A DNA stretch of 64,000 bases from SLLG01 sp964403935 (GTDB lineage: Bacteria; Verrucomicrobiota; Verrucomicrobiia; Opitutales; Oceanipulchritudinaceae), in the NCBI GenBank assembly GCA_964403935.1, contig CAYOIB010000006.1, positions 1-64,000 of the forward strand. The letters are read 5' to 3'. Positions 26,592 through 34,891 of the stretch are shown one piece after another. Made by a program: the position numbers and the translations under genes. The notes beneath the pieces are model-generated. The model made no database searches, had not been told where the DNA came from, and saw only the letters and a program-made list of their open reading frames with translations. Positions within the stretch are counted from its first letter, which is position 1. The number at the start of each line of letters is the position of its first letter.

Positions 26592-27597
26592 AGTCCTGCG
26601 CCTCCGACTCGATCGCGATCTCGCCCTCTTCTTCCAGGCGACGAACCGTTGCGATTATATTCTCCTGGGCAATCTCCACATCGCGCAGGCGGACAGCACC
26701 CATAAACTCGATCTCTTCCCGCAAGGCTTCGGAAGCCCGCTTGGACATGGCGGAGAGAACCTTCTCGCGGAGTGCCTGGCTCACGGGTTTGAGAGCCAGA
26801 GAAAGGGTAGCGGAATCGATTTCGCGGAGGATGCGCTGGAGGTCGACGACCGACAAGCGGGCAAGATCGTCAAAAGAGAACATACGTTTGCGAACGCTGG
26901 CACCGAGGGCGGCGTTCTGCTCGTCGATGCGTTCGAGAAGGGTCTTACTGATGGAGCGGTCCAGCAGATTGAGTGTTTCGGCGAGGTGGGCAGGTCCCCC
27001 GGATTTTTGCATTGGCTGAGTTGTCTTCTTGTCGAGATGACGCTCCAGACGGCGGACGACGGTATTGATTGAGTTCGCGGAGGTCGACTCGATGACCCCC
27101 ATGCGGAGGGTGACTTCGGCACGGATATCCGGGTTCAGCAGATTGATGAGTTCGGCTGCTTTCCGGGGATTCAGGTAACTCAAAAGGAAGGCGATGGTCT
27201 GTGGTTGCTCCGACTTGATGAGGTTGTGGATCTGCCGGGATTCCATCTCGCCAATCTCCTTGATGACGTCGGTCGAGGTCCTGGCGGGAACCAGTTTTGA
27301 GACAAAGCGCTCCGCTTGATAAGGGCCTTTCAGACGCTCGATGGTCTCGCGGGTATAATCGTAGCCTCCGGATATAGCGATGACGCTGTCTCCAATGATT
27401 TGGGAGAAATCCTCAATTGCCTTTTGTTGGACCTCGTCATCGATGAGTTCGAGGGTGGCCATCACGGTGGCGATCTGCTCGATCTCGTAATCTTCGAAGG
27501 ACTCCAGAACCTTGGCTGCGGATTCTGACCCGATGACGACCAACAGGACAGCCAGCTTGTGCACCCGGGAGGCGTTGTTGTATTCGTCGAGAGTCAT
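26584..27597 (-). CDS. fliG: flagellar motor switch protein FliG
   Basis: FliG couples the stator to the rotor in the C-ring. The 337-residue protein shows the N-terminal FliF-binding domain, the middle-domain motif that usually reads EHPQTIA but here reads EQPQTIA (residues ~129-135), and the C-terminal torque domain (MFSFDDLARLSVVDLQRILREI) with charged residues such as those in LALKPVSQALREKVLSAMSKRA. It follows fliF by eight bases. Confidence 0.97.
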   Translation of the reverse strand: MTLDEYNNASRVHKLAVLLVVIGSESAAKVLESFEDYEIEQIATVMATLELIDDEVQQKAIEDFSQIIGDSVIAISGGYDYTRETIERLKGPYQAERFVSKLVPARTSTDVIKEIGEMESRQIHNLIKSEQPQTIAFLLSYLNPRKAAELINLLNPDIRAEVTLRMGVIESTSANSINTVVRRLERHLDKKTTQPMQKSGGPAHLAETLNLLDRSISKTLLERIDEQNAALGASVRKRMFSFDDLARLSVVDLQRILREIDSATLSLALKPVSQALREKVLSAMSKRASEALREEIEFMGAVRLRDVEIAQENIIATVRRLEEEGEIAIESEAQDYV

Positions 27598-27605
27598 CGC
27601 AGGCT

Positions 27606-29165
27606 TCAGGGATTATTCCGCCGCTGGACGGCCCAGTTGCGGAGGGCGGAGCCCACATTCTCCGGCTTCTGTCGAATGAGTTCGTTCAGAACCTCGGGTG
27701 AAACCGTCAGGTGCTTTTCGTCGAGGGAGGCTTGTTCATGTTGCCCATTATTCCCGATGTGAATGGGATCCACCCGACTCCGCCGCAGCAGGTGGAGGAG
27801 GAAGAGAAAGAAGAGGAGGGCTAAGCCAACCGGCGAGAATTCCCGGGCAAAGCCGAGCAGGATCGTCCAGTCAAATCCTGCAGCGGGAAGTGGCAGGGTG
27901 CCCACACCGTGAAGGGGGAAGGGGACCTCTTCAATGGACACCATTCGTCGCATGGCCTCCGGGTCCGTGATGCCCAGGGTCAAGCCGACCATGGTGCGCA
28001 AGCGCTCAAGTTCTTCGAGGCTCCTGGGTGGAATCGCTGGCTCATCCGGATGTGCCGGCGTCCTTTGAGCAATGAAGACAGCGGCGGTTACGCTTCTCAG
28101 TTCACCGGCGTGGCGGACTGTATTGATAAGTGATCGGCTGATCTCATATTCTTGAGAGCGGGTCCGTTGTGAGCGGTCAGCGGCACTCCCGGGGTTGTCC
28201 TGTGGGTCGTTGCTGGTTGCCAGCTCGACATTTCCAGCGCTGCCGGAGAAATTGCGGGGCCGGGATTCACGGGTGGAATTGACCTCCTCGGTGGAGCTTT
28301 GCGAACGGACGACTTGGCCGTCGGGATCAAACCGCTCTTCGGTGATTGTTTGAGCTTCGTAGTCGATGTCGGCTGAGACCCGCACAACCGTTTGATTTGA
28401 GCCAAGGACGGTCGCCAAAAGGCTCTCAACCTTTTCGGTGAGGTAGCGTTCCACTTTCTGACGGTGCTGGACGCTGGCGACGGCACCGGAAGCTCCCTGA
28501 TCTTCCTGAATCTGGTCGGAGAGGACGCGCCCGTGATTGTCGATCACGGCGACGTTTACTGCCTGAAGACCTTCGACTGAATTTGCGACAAGCGAGCGGA
28601 TCGAGTGGACTGCCTGGTTATCGAGGCCCCTGCCATTGAGTTCGACCAGAACCGAGGCTGTGGGCACTGCCTGCGGATTGATAACCAAGAGACGATTCTC
28701 AGGCATTACGACCATAACGCGGGCCGAGCGAACCCCATTAAGCTGTGAAATGGAGCGGGCCAGCTCGCCCTGGATCGCACGAATGTAGTTTGTGCGCTGA
28801 ACGAAGTCGCTCACTCCAAAGGAACTGCGGTCAAAGATCTCGTAACCAATGCTGTCGCCTGCGGGAAGCCCTTTGCTGACAAGGTCCATGCGGATGCGAT
28901 GCACTTGATTCCCGGGGACATGGATGCTGCTTCCATTGCCCCGGATTTCGTAGGAAACACCCTGGCTTTCGAGCGCCTCGACCACCGCCGAGGCATCCTG
29001 CGGCGAGAGATTTCCATAGAGCAGCCGAAGCTGCGGGCGATTGGACCAGACGACCAGCCCTATGACCACTCCGATGATAGCGAGCGTGGCGACCATCAGC
29101 GTGATCTTCTGGTTCAGGCCAATCTGCTTCCAGATGAGGTGAAGGTTTTCGAGGGCTTGACGCAT
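27606..29165 (-). CDS. fliF: flagellar MS-ring protein
   Basis: FliF forms the membrane MS-ring. The 519-residue protein has a first membrane helix at residues ~21-41 (ITLMVATLAIIGVVIGLVVW), the periplasmic ring domains (RLLYGNLSPQDASAVVEALE, DRSSFGVSDFVQRTNYIRAI, SARVMVVMPENRLL), a second membrane helix near residues 425-455 and a cytoplasmic C-terminus that binds FliG. It lies between fliE (54-base gap) and fliG. Confidence 0.97.
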   Translation of the reverse strand: MRQALENLHLIWKQIGLNQKITLMVATLAIIGVVIGLVVWSNRPQLRLLYGNLSPQDASAVVEALESQGVSYEIRGNGSSIHVPGNQVHRIRMDLVSKGLPAGDSIGYEIFDRSSFGVSDFVQRTNYIRAIQGELARSISQLNGVRSARVMVVMPENRLLVINPQAVPTASVLVELNGRGLDNQAVHSIRSLVANSVEGLQAVNVAVIDNHGRVLSDQIQEDQGASGAVASVQHRQKVERYLTEKVESLLATVLGSNQTVVRVSADIDYEAQTITEERFDPDGQVVRSQSSTEEVNSTRESRPRNFSGSAGNVELATSNDPQDNPGSAADRSQRTRSQEYEISRSLINTVRHAGELRSVTAAVFIAQRTPAHPDEPAIPPRSLEELERLRTMVGLTLGITDPEAMRRMVSIEEVPFPLHGVGTLPLPAAGFDWTILLGFAREFSPVGLALLFFLFLLHLLRRSRVDPIHIGNNGQHEQASLDEKHLTVSPEVLNELIRQKPENVGSALRNWAVQRRNNP

Positions 29166-29219
29166 CCGATAGGTGTAGGGCGATCAGTGAAAATGAGAGG
29201 CATTTAGAAGCCGTAAATC

Positions 29220-29606
29220 CTAGATCTGCATTCGCATGAGCTCTTGGTAACCTTCCATCATCTTGTTGCGGAACTCGACCATAAGGCTGAAGGCGGTGCC
29301 GGCTTCCTGGAGGGCGATGGTCACTTCATGGAGATTAACGCTGTCTCCGCGCAGGAGTTTGCCGCGAAGGTCATCGCCAGCCTTCAGCTTTGAATCGACG
29401 GCCTGAATAAACTCTGTCGCCAATCCCGGTTCGTTGTCGCGGGATGCTTTGCCGATCTCAGTCGGGGCAAAGCTGCTGCTGTTGCCTGTGCGGGCAGTTT
29501 CGATCGCGTTTTGCCACTTGGAGGGATCGGCGGGAATTGCCGGGCTGGTGCGCGCGACTTGAGCGGGGTTTACGGACTGGGTAAGCAGGCTGGAGATAGG
29601 GTCCAT
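29220..29606 (-). CDS. fliE: hook-basal body junction protein FliE
   Basis: FliE joins the MS-ring to the rod. The 128-residue protein has the family C-terminal part (SVNLHEVTIALQEAGTAFSL, then EFRNKMMEGYQELMRMQI). Its N-terminal half is Ser/Thr/Ala-rich and variable. It lies 18 bases after flgC in the flgB-flgC-fliE order. Confidence 0.94.
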   Translation of the reverse strand: MDPISSLLTQSVNPAQVARTSPAIPADPSKWQNAIETARTGNSSSFAPTEIGKASRDNEPGLATEFIQAVDSKLKAGDDLRGKLLRGDSVNLHEVTIALQEAGTAFSLMVEFRNKMMEGYQELMRMQI

Positions 29607-29624
29607 GATGTTTCAGGGCGAGGG

Positions 29625-30032
29625 TTAGCGTCCGATTTCGAGAGCTTTTTGAGCCATTTGGCGTGAAGTTTTCACGACAGACAAGTTGGCCTCATAGGCG
29701 CGGGAGGCTTTGATCATATCGACCATCTCGAAGGTTAGATTGACGTTGGGCATTTGAACATAGCCGTCGGCACCTGCGTGGGGATGACTGGGCTGATACA
29801 TCCGGGGGCCGGGCCGTGTATCCTGCACGATCTCGCCAACTTGAACGCCAACTGGCCGGTTCTCTTCGAGGAGGGCCTCAAAGTTCACAATCTGGCGTTG
29901 GTAGGGCGTGCCTTTTTCGGTCTGGGTGGTTTGAGCATTGGCGATGTTCTGGGCGACAATCTCAAGTTGCTGCTGGTAGGCATTGAGGGCGGAGCTCGTC
30001 GACTGGATGGAGGGAAGAAGATTCATGTTCAT
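29625..30032 (-). CDS. flgC: flagellar proximal rod protein FlgC
   Basis: FlgC is a proximal rod subunit. The 135-residue protein has the rod N-terminal motif (AYQQQLEIVAQNIANAQTT), the internal GYVQMPNVN and the C-terminal EMVDMIKASRAYEANLSVVK. A second in-frame ATG two codons on (30026) is an alternative start. It follows flgB by 25 bases. Confidence 0.96.
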   Translation of the reverse strand: MNMNLLPSIQSTSSALNAYQQQLEIVAQNIANAQTTQTEKGTPYQRQIVNFEALLEENRPVGVQVGEIVQDTRPGPRMYQPSHPHAGADGYVQMPNVNLTFEMVDMIKASRAYEANLSVVKTSRQMAQKALEIGR

Positions 30033-30057
30033 GAGCTGTCGTCTCGATCAGAGGTTA

Positions 30058-30435
30058 TTACTGGCGTCCAGTGATCGCTAGCTTCAGGTGTCGGAGGGAA
30101 CCGCTCGTAAACTGCGTGAGTGTTTCAAATTGAAGACTGTTGCGGTTCAGTTCGAGGAGTTCCTTGTCGAGCTGGATGGTATTGCCCGACGGGTTTTTGG
30201 GGCTGCCCGGCTCTTCGATAATGGATGGGGTCAACTTTCGGATGCCCGCGACATCACCTGCTTTGATGAGCTGGTTCAGATTCTTCTGGAACTCGGGCCC
30301 GATATCCTGCCGGAGGTAGCCGGGGGTCTCGACGTTGGCAATGTTGTTCGAGATAACTGCATGGCGCAACGCGGTTGCGTCGAGCATTTGTTTAACCGCG
30401 ACGTAATTGGTTCCTGCGAAGATTCCTTCTACCAT
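30058..30435 (-). CDS. flgB: flagellar proximal rod protein FlgB
   Basis: FlgB is a proximal rod subunit and heads the first flagellar unit. The 125-residue protein begins MVEGIFAGTNYVAVKQMLDA, followed by ALRHAVISNNIANVETPGYL, a standard FlgB start. A GAGGG stretch sits right before the ATG, but the predicted sigma-54 transcription start falls within or after it, so that sequence may not be part of the mRNA. Confidence 0.95.
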   Translation of the reverse strand: MVEGIFAGTNYVAVKQMLDATALRHAVISNNIANVETPGYLRQDIGPEFQKNLNQLIKAGDVAGIRKLTPSIIEEPGSPKNPSGNTIQLDKELLELNRNSLQFETLTQFTSGSLRHLKLAITGRQ

Positions 30436-30447
30436 GCCCTCAATAGA

Positions 30448-30463
30448 AGCAGCACTCGTGCCG
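30448..30463 (-). promoter_or_regulatory. sigma-54 promoter of the flgB unit
   Basis: On the minus strand CGGCACGAGTGCTGCT matches TGGCACGNNNNTTGCW with two mismatches and exact spacing. The -12 GC (30450-30449) is followed by 13 bases and the flgB ATG. The remaining 30464-30596 stretch up to cheA has only a weak 5-bp hairpin and no recognised gene. Confidence 0.65.
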
Positions 30464-30596
30464 AATGAATTCGATAAGGCGTAAGTGCCTTTTCTTCATG
30501 ATGATATAACTCATTCGCTGAAAGCGATGCCTCCGGTGATTCCCGCTTCAGGCAGAATTTTCCGCTCGTTGGGAAAAGCCTGCAAACGGGTGGGGC

Positions 30597-32687
30597 TCAG
30601 GCGGACGCTTTGACGACTGTGGAACGATTGCTCGATCCGGCGACCAGGCTGAGGGGGTCGAGGATGAGAGCGATCGATCCATCTCCGAGGATGGCTCCGC
30701 CGAGAAGTCCGGGGAGGTCCTTTGTAATGGGGCCCAGCGATTTGATGACCACCTCTTGCTTCGAGATCAGTTCATCGACGACGAGCCCGTAGGTGCGGTT
30801 GAAGGCGTCAATGATGACGACGATTCCGTCGGAAGCCCTTGTAATGGATGAATGGATACTGAAGAGGCGATGGAGGTAGTGGAGAGGGATGATCTCATCA
30901 CGCAGGGTCAGCGTTTCACCTTTGCCGTGAATGCATTTGATGTCCCTTTCCTCGGGCTGAATCGCGACACGGACGGAAGTGGCGGGCAGGATGTAGATGT
31001 CGTTGGCCACTTTGATGACGAGGCCGTCGATAATCGCCAGGGTCAGTGGCACCTTGATGGTGAAGACGGAGCCGTGCCCTTCGGTCGATTCGATGTCGAT
31101 CGAACCGCGGAGTGCTTCAATATTTCGTCGGACCACATCCATTCCGACGCCGCGACCCGATATGCCAGAGACCTCTTCGGCGGTTGTAAAGCCTGGCTCA
31201 AAGATGAGGCGATGGGTTTCGGGATCGGTTAAATTCTGGTGGGGTTGGATCAGTTTTCGGGAAAGCGCTTTCTTTCGTATCTGTTCCGTGTTGAGGCCCC
31301 GGCCGTCGTCGGCCAGCTGTAGTGTTATAAAGCCGCCTTGGTGGTAGGCACTGAGCGAGATGGTTCCCCGTTCGGACTTCCCTGCGGCGATGCGTTCGGC
31401 CGGTGATTCGATGCCGTGATCGACGGCGTTGCGGAGCATGTGTACCAGCGGGTCGGAAATGACTTCGACCATTGTTCGATCCAGCTCCGTTTCTTCGCCA
31501 TGGAGCACGAGATCGACCTGTTTGGAGAGCCCGCGACCGAGCTCCCGGGCAAGACGCTCCATCTTGCGGAAGGTTGGACGGATGGGAACCATGCGAATGG
31601 ACATGGCACTGTCCTGAATCCCGCGTACGATACGGCGCAATTGGTTTAAATGCTTCTGGAGGGCGCTGTCTTCCGGGGTCTCGCCGATGGCGGTAATCAG
31701 TTGGGCTTCGAGAATAACGAGTTCGCCGACGGCGTCGACCAAGGTATCCAGCTTGTCTGTGCGCACCCGGATTGTCGGCTCGGCGAAGCCCCCAAGAGCA
31801 TTCGCCATTGCCGTGCCGACATCGCCGCCCTGGTTGACCTCGGCGGTTGGCGTTGCCGGAATTTGGAGCCGGGCAGGGGCCGACCCCGACGGCGTTTCTA
31901 CGCTTGGTGCCTGTGTCGGCACCTTCGTGCGGTCCAGAGCACAGGCTTTGACAGCCTCAATGATAGAGGCCACGGAGATAATCTCGGTGGGCTGACGATC
32001 TTCGGCCAGGCCCATTTGCATCTGCTTGAGGAAGCCGGCGAGGCGGTCGCGGGCCTGCAGAAGCAGTGAGATAATGTCACTCTCAAGGGTGAGGCGACCT
32101 TCGCGGGCTAGATCGAGAAGAGATTCAACCTGGTGGGAGAGCGCATTGATCGGGTCGAGTTGAAGGAAGCCCGAGACACCCTTGATGGTGTGAAAGGAGC
32201 GAAAGAGCGAATGTATGGACGGGGTGTCTCCGGGAGCGTGCTCCAGCTTGAGAAGGGCCTCTTCAATCTGATCGAGGTGCTCGGCTGCTTCGTTGACGAA
32301 TTCCTCCAGAAGCTCGCGGTTTTCATCGAGATCCAGGACGAGAAGCTGATCGGCTGAGCTGCTGTCTGTGGGGATCGATGTTTCCTGTGGTGTGGGCGTT
32401 CGGTCGGGTGTTGAAAGCGGGGCTTCCGGAAGGGGCTCTCCAAGGGCAAAGGCCTTGATTGCCGTGATGAGTTCGTCCGTCCAATAGCCGTCACCTTCGA
32501 AGAGGCTTTCGATTCGATCCCTTAGCTGCGTTCCGGTGGTCGTGTGCGCATGCCCTTCGGGAAGGGTCTCGGTGAATTCGCCCAGCAGGCTGTAAACGGG
32601 CAGGAGTGCTTCATCGCCACCGGCCTTGGCATGGGCGATCTCCTCACCAATCTGGCGGAGGGTCTCTTGTGCGGATGACGGAAGCAT
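30597..32687 (-). CDS. cheA: chemotaxis histidine kinase CheA
   Basis: CheA autophosphorylates on a histidine and passes the phosphate to response regulators. The 696-residue protein has an extra N-terminal domain of ~90 residues and a Pro/Thr linker. It then has an Hpt domain with His166 in SFHTIKG, the dimerisation helices (~residues 290-350), an ATP-binding domain (N-box HMLRNAVDHGIESP, G1 LADDGRGL, G2 SGRGVGMDVV) and a C-terminal CheW-like domain. A separate P2 CheY-binding domain is not obvious. ATG at 32687 is used; a TTG directly precedes it. No cheW, cheR or cheB lies nearby. Confidence 0.93.
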   Translation of the reverse strand: MLPSSAQETLRQIGEEIAHAKAGGDEALLPVYSLLGEFTETLPEGHAHTTTGTQLRDRIESLFEGDGYWTDELITAIKAFALGEPLPEAPLSTPDRTPTPQETSIPTDSSSADQLLVLDLDENRELLEEFVNEAAEHLDQIEEALLKLEHAPGDTPSIHSLFRSFHTIKGVSGFLQLDPINALSHQVESLLDLAREGRLTLESDIISLLLQARDRLAGFLKQMQMGLAEDRQPTEIISVASIIEAVKACALDRTKVPTQAPSVETPSGSAPARLQIPATPTAEVNQGGDVGTAMANALGGFAEPTIRVRTDKLDTLVDAVGELVILEAQLITAIGETPEDSALQKHLNQLRRIVRGIQDSAMSIRMVPIRPTFRKMERLARELGRGLSKQVDLVLHGEETELDRTMVEVISDPLVHMLRNAVDHGIESPAERIAAGKSERGTISLSAYHQGGFITLQLADDGRGLNTEQIRKKALSRKLIQPHQNLTDPETHRLIFEPGFTTAEEVSGISGRGVGMDVVRRNIEALRGSIDIESTEGHGSVFTIKVPLTLAIIDGLVIKVANDIYILPATSVRVAIQPEERDIKCIHGKGETLTLRDEIIPLHYLHRLFSIHSSITRASDGIVVIIDAFNRTYGLVVDELISKQEVVIKSLGPITKDLPGLLGGAILGDGSIALILDPLSLVAGSSNRSTVVKASA

Positions 32688-32704
32688 CAAGAGGCTGCTT
32701 TTAT

Positions 32705-33826
32705 TTAGTGGGCTGGAACGCTCTCTGCGGCGTCGACAGAATCGTGGAATTCCCAGCCGGCAGTCTCTTCAAAGCCCTTACCCTGATTCTTGATGCTTTC
32801 GTTACCGACGAGCGAATGCTGCAGGGAGAGGTCGCGGCAGGATTGCATGATGACCAGGACCTGCTTGATGACACCAACTTCAAGGCGCTGGACGTCCTTC
32901 AGGTCGACGATTACTTGTGAGACTCCGGAATCAACCGCTTCTCCGAGCTTGCGGGAAAGGTTGGTGGAAATCTCGGAGAGATCGATGGCGGTCGGCTTCT
33001 CAGGAAAGCGTATGACTGCGTGTTTTTCGCCCTGGTTGTAATAACGCGGAGCCATGTCGAGGTTCATGGTCCGGGCAATCTTTGCCTCAAGCTCATCCAT
33101 TTCGAGGGGCTTTGTGACGATGGCCGAGAATCCTGCCTGTTGGGCCCGATTGAATCGGCTGAGGTCGGTTTTCACCACCATCCCGACAACGGGGACGCTC
33201 TTGGTGCGACGGTTGCTGCGAATAACCTGGAAGAGTTCAAATGAGGTTTCGTCCGGCAGGCTCAGGCTGACAAGAAAGAGGTCCACCTTGTTGTTTTGAG
33301 CGTAATCGATGGCGGACCAGGTATTGTTGGATTCATGGATGACCCAGGGCGTCTCGCTGAGGCCATCGCGGATCTGCTGCACGATAGCCGGTTTGTCTTC
33401 CACCAAGAGGATCTGGACCTCATCCAGAATGGTCCGTCGGGCGGCGACTTCTTCAGTCGCCAGGCGCAGATCGATGACACGCCCCACTTTTTCAATCAGA
33501 ACATCCTCCTTAAACGGCTTCACGATATAATCGCGCACGCCGATTTTGGCGATTTTCAGGACACTATCGCGCCCGCCTTCGGCGGTCAGCATGATGATGG
33601 GAATGGATTTCAGCTCCGGGTTCGACTTGATCTTGGTCAGCATTTCGACGCCATCCATGACGGGCATTGTCACGTCTAAAAGGATGAGGTCGGGAATCTC
33701 CTTCGCGGCGATGGCGAGTCCCTCAACGCCATTTGAGGCTTCGAGAATGGTGAGGTCGTATTGTTTGAACGCTTTGCGGACGATAATCCTGACGGTCTTT
33801 GAGTCGTCTACCGTGAGAAGTTTCAT
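32705..33826 (-). CDS. REC-REC-STAS response regulator
   Basis: The 373-residue protein has an intact CheY-like receiver (residues ~1-120; acceptor Asp51 in LILLDVTMP, Lys103 in VKPF). A second receiver follows (~137-255) in which the acceptor position is Ser187 (LFLVSLSLPD) although Lys239 remains. A C-terminal STAS domain (~268-365) lacks the usual phosphorylatable serine region (DLKDVQRLEVGVIKQ). The start MKLLTVDDSKT has AGGA about 10 bases upstream; upstream frame extension overlaps cheX. It sits between cheX and cheA, so the first receiver is a probable CheA target. Confidence 0.85.
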   Translation of the reverse strand: MKLLTVDDSKTVRIIVRKAFKQYDLTILEASNGVEGLAIAAKEIPDLILLDVTMPVMDGVEMLTKIKSNPELKSIPIIMLTAEGGRDSVLKIAKIGVRDYIVKPFKEDVLIEKVGRVIDLRLATEEVAARRTILDEVQILLVEDKPAIVQQIRDGLSETPWVIHESNNTWSAIDYAQNNKVDLFLVSLSLPDETSFELFQVIRSNRRTKSVPVVGMVVKTDLSRFNRAQQAGFSAIVTKPLEMDELEAKIARTMNLDMAPRYYNQGEKHAVIRFPEKPTAIDLSEISTNLSRKLGEAVDSGVSQVIVDLKDVQRLEVGVIKQVLVIMQSCRDLSLQHSLVGNESIKNQGKGFEETAGWEFHDSVDAAESVPAH

Positions 33827-33870
33827 AGAGATTGATTCCTGAATTAAAAGCGGTGGGGAAGAGCGGTGCC

Positions 33871-34398
33871 TTATTCCCCGGGCTTCATGAGGATGTCGTA
33901 GGCGAGATCGTCTTCGCCACACTTAAAGTAAAAGACCTGGCGTTCGGCGGAGCGGACGGGCTCGACGACGAAATTACTGCCGCGAAGAATGGAAGGAATG
34001 GTGAGGCGGCAGGCATAGCCTTCTTGGTCCAGCTGATTCTTGAACTGGCCCACGACCATGTTGCTGATCTCCCCAATGACATCGTTGACCATGTCCTCGC
34101 TCTCCACCTCTTGCTCGGTCATTCCCAACATTCTCGAAGCGAGGCGGGTGGCGAAGTGATAGGTCATGTATAAATAGACCATTCCCGTGATTCGCCCGAC
34201 AAAGCCGACGTTGCCCACGACCAGGCTCTCGCCGCGAGCGGTCACCGGTATGTAATCCACCGGCACGCCATTGCAGTCCATCGAAGAGGTTCCGCACAAG
34301 TCGACCTTGAGGTCGAGCATGGTGTGAAACACACTCGAGACCGAGTTTGAGACCATCCGTTCGAATTGGGCCGTATCAATGGGAAGCGTTGAGATCAT
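33871..34398 (-). CDS. cheX: CheX-type CheY-phosphatase
   Basis: CheX proteins remove phosphate from CheY-like receivers. The 175-residue protein carries the catalytic ExxN motif (Glu110 and Asn113 in DVIGEISNMVVG) and the expected alternating fold with VDYIPVTARG and LYMTYHFATRLASRML. The ATG at 34398 is chosen from the family N-terminus; longer open frame upstream overlaps the FlgM-like gene region. Its likely substrate is the adjacent REC-REC-STAS protein. Confidence 0.85.
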   Translation of the reverse strand: MISTLPIDTAQFERMVSNSVSSVFHTMLDLKVDLCGTSSMDCNGVPVDYIPVTARGESLVVGNVGFVGRITGMVYLYMTYHFATRLASRMLGMTEQEVESEDMVNDVIGEISNMVVGQFKNQLDQEGYACRLTIPSILRGSNFVVEPVRSAERQVFYFKCGEDDLAYDILMKPGE

Positions 34399-34448
34399 GG
34401 TTGGTGATAAATGCCGTTCCGAGGCCGATCTGCGGCTCGCAGCGGGAA

Positions 34449-34730
34449 TTAGGAGAGGGGTTCGCCAAAAAGAGTCTCCGCCATGCGCGCCGCGACCACG
34501 GCATCGGGATAATTCGGATCGGCCAGAAGAGCTTTTCCGCGCGCGATGGCTTCGGGTCTGATTTCCGGTAAGCCCTCGAGTCGCTCGACCCAAGACGATG
34601 GGGGGGCGGCTGTGGACTGAGCGGGTTTGTCTGTCGAGGATGGTGTAGCGGATTCGCTCACGGTTGCTTTCGGCTTGAGGGCCGGGAGCGAAGGGCGGTG
34701 CAGTGGGTTGTTGAAATGGATTTCTGTCAT
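34449..34730 (-). CDS. small FlgM-like protein (possible anti-sigma-28)
   Basis: The 93-residue protein has a disordered Pro/Ser/Thr N-terminal half and a helical C-terminus (residues ~58-90, EIRPEAIARGKALLADPNYP then DAVVAARMAETLF) that follows the pattern of FlgM C-termini (RPE-helix-Tyr-helix). A sigma-28-like promoter lies just upstream, as is known for flgM. FlgM binds FliA and blocks it until secretion. Similarity is short, so it could also be a lineage-specific small protein. An ATG ten codons upstream (34760) is less likely because it would include the promoter. Confidence 0.45.
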   Translation of the reverse strand: MTEIHFNNPLHRPSLPALKPKATVSESATPSSTDKPAQSTAAPPSSWVERLEGLPEIRPEAIARGKALLADPNYPDAVVAARMAETLFGEPLS

Positions 34731-34746
34731 GGTGTAGGTACCTGTA

Positions 34747-34773
34747 GCTACGGCAGTCAAAGCGCTTGCTTTA
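34747..34773 (-). promoter_or_regulatory. sigma-28-like promoter of the FlgM-like gene
   Basis: On the minus strand TAAA (34773-34770), 15 bases and GCCGTAGC (34754-34747) match the sigma-28 consensus TAAA-N15-GCCGATAA, with the -10 element half conserved. The ATG at 34730 follows 16 bases later, predicting a leader of about ten bases. The surrounding 34731-34891 gap shows nothing else. Confidence 0.5.
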
Positions 34774-34891
34774 GCTCATTAATCCATGAAAGGCCCATCA
34801 TTTGCCTTTTGAAACTAGGGTCAATCACTTATGCCCGGAGCTTCTGAAATTCTTTTCCAAGCCCTTGGAGGCCGGTCCTCAGGCGGCGGAT

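Noticed and set aside
34413..34428. Possible sigma-54 site before cheX, with GC 14 bases from the ATG
   Set aside because: Only the GGC and GC cores match the consensus; the remaining conserved positions do not.
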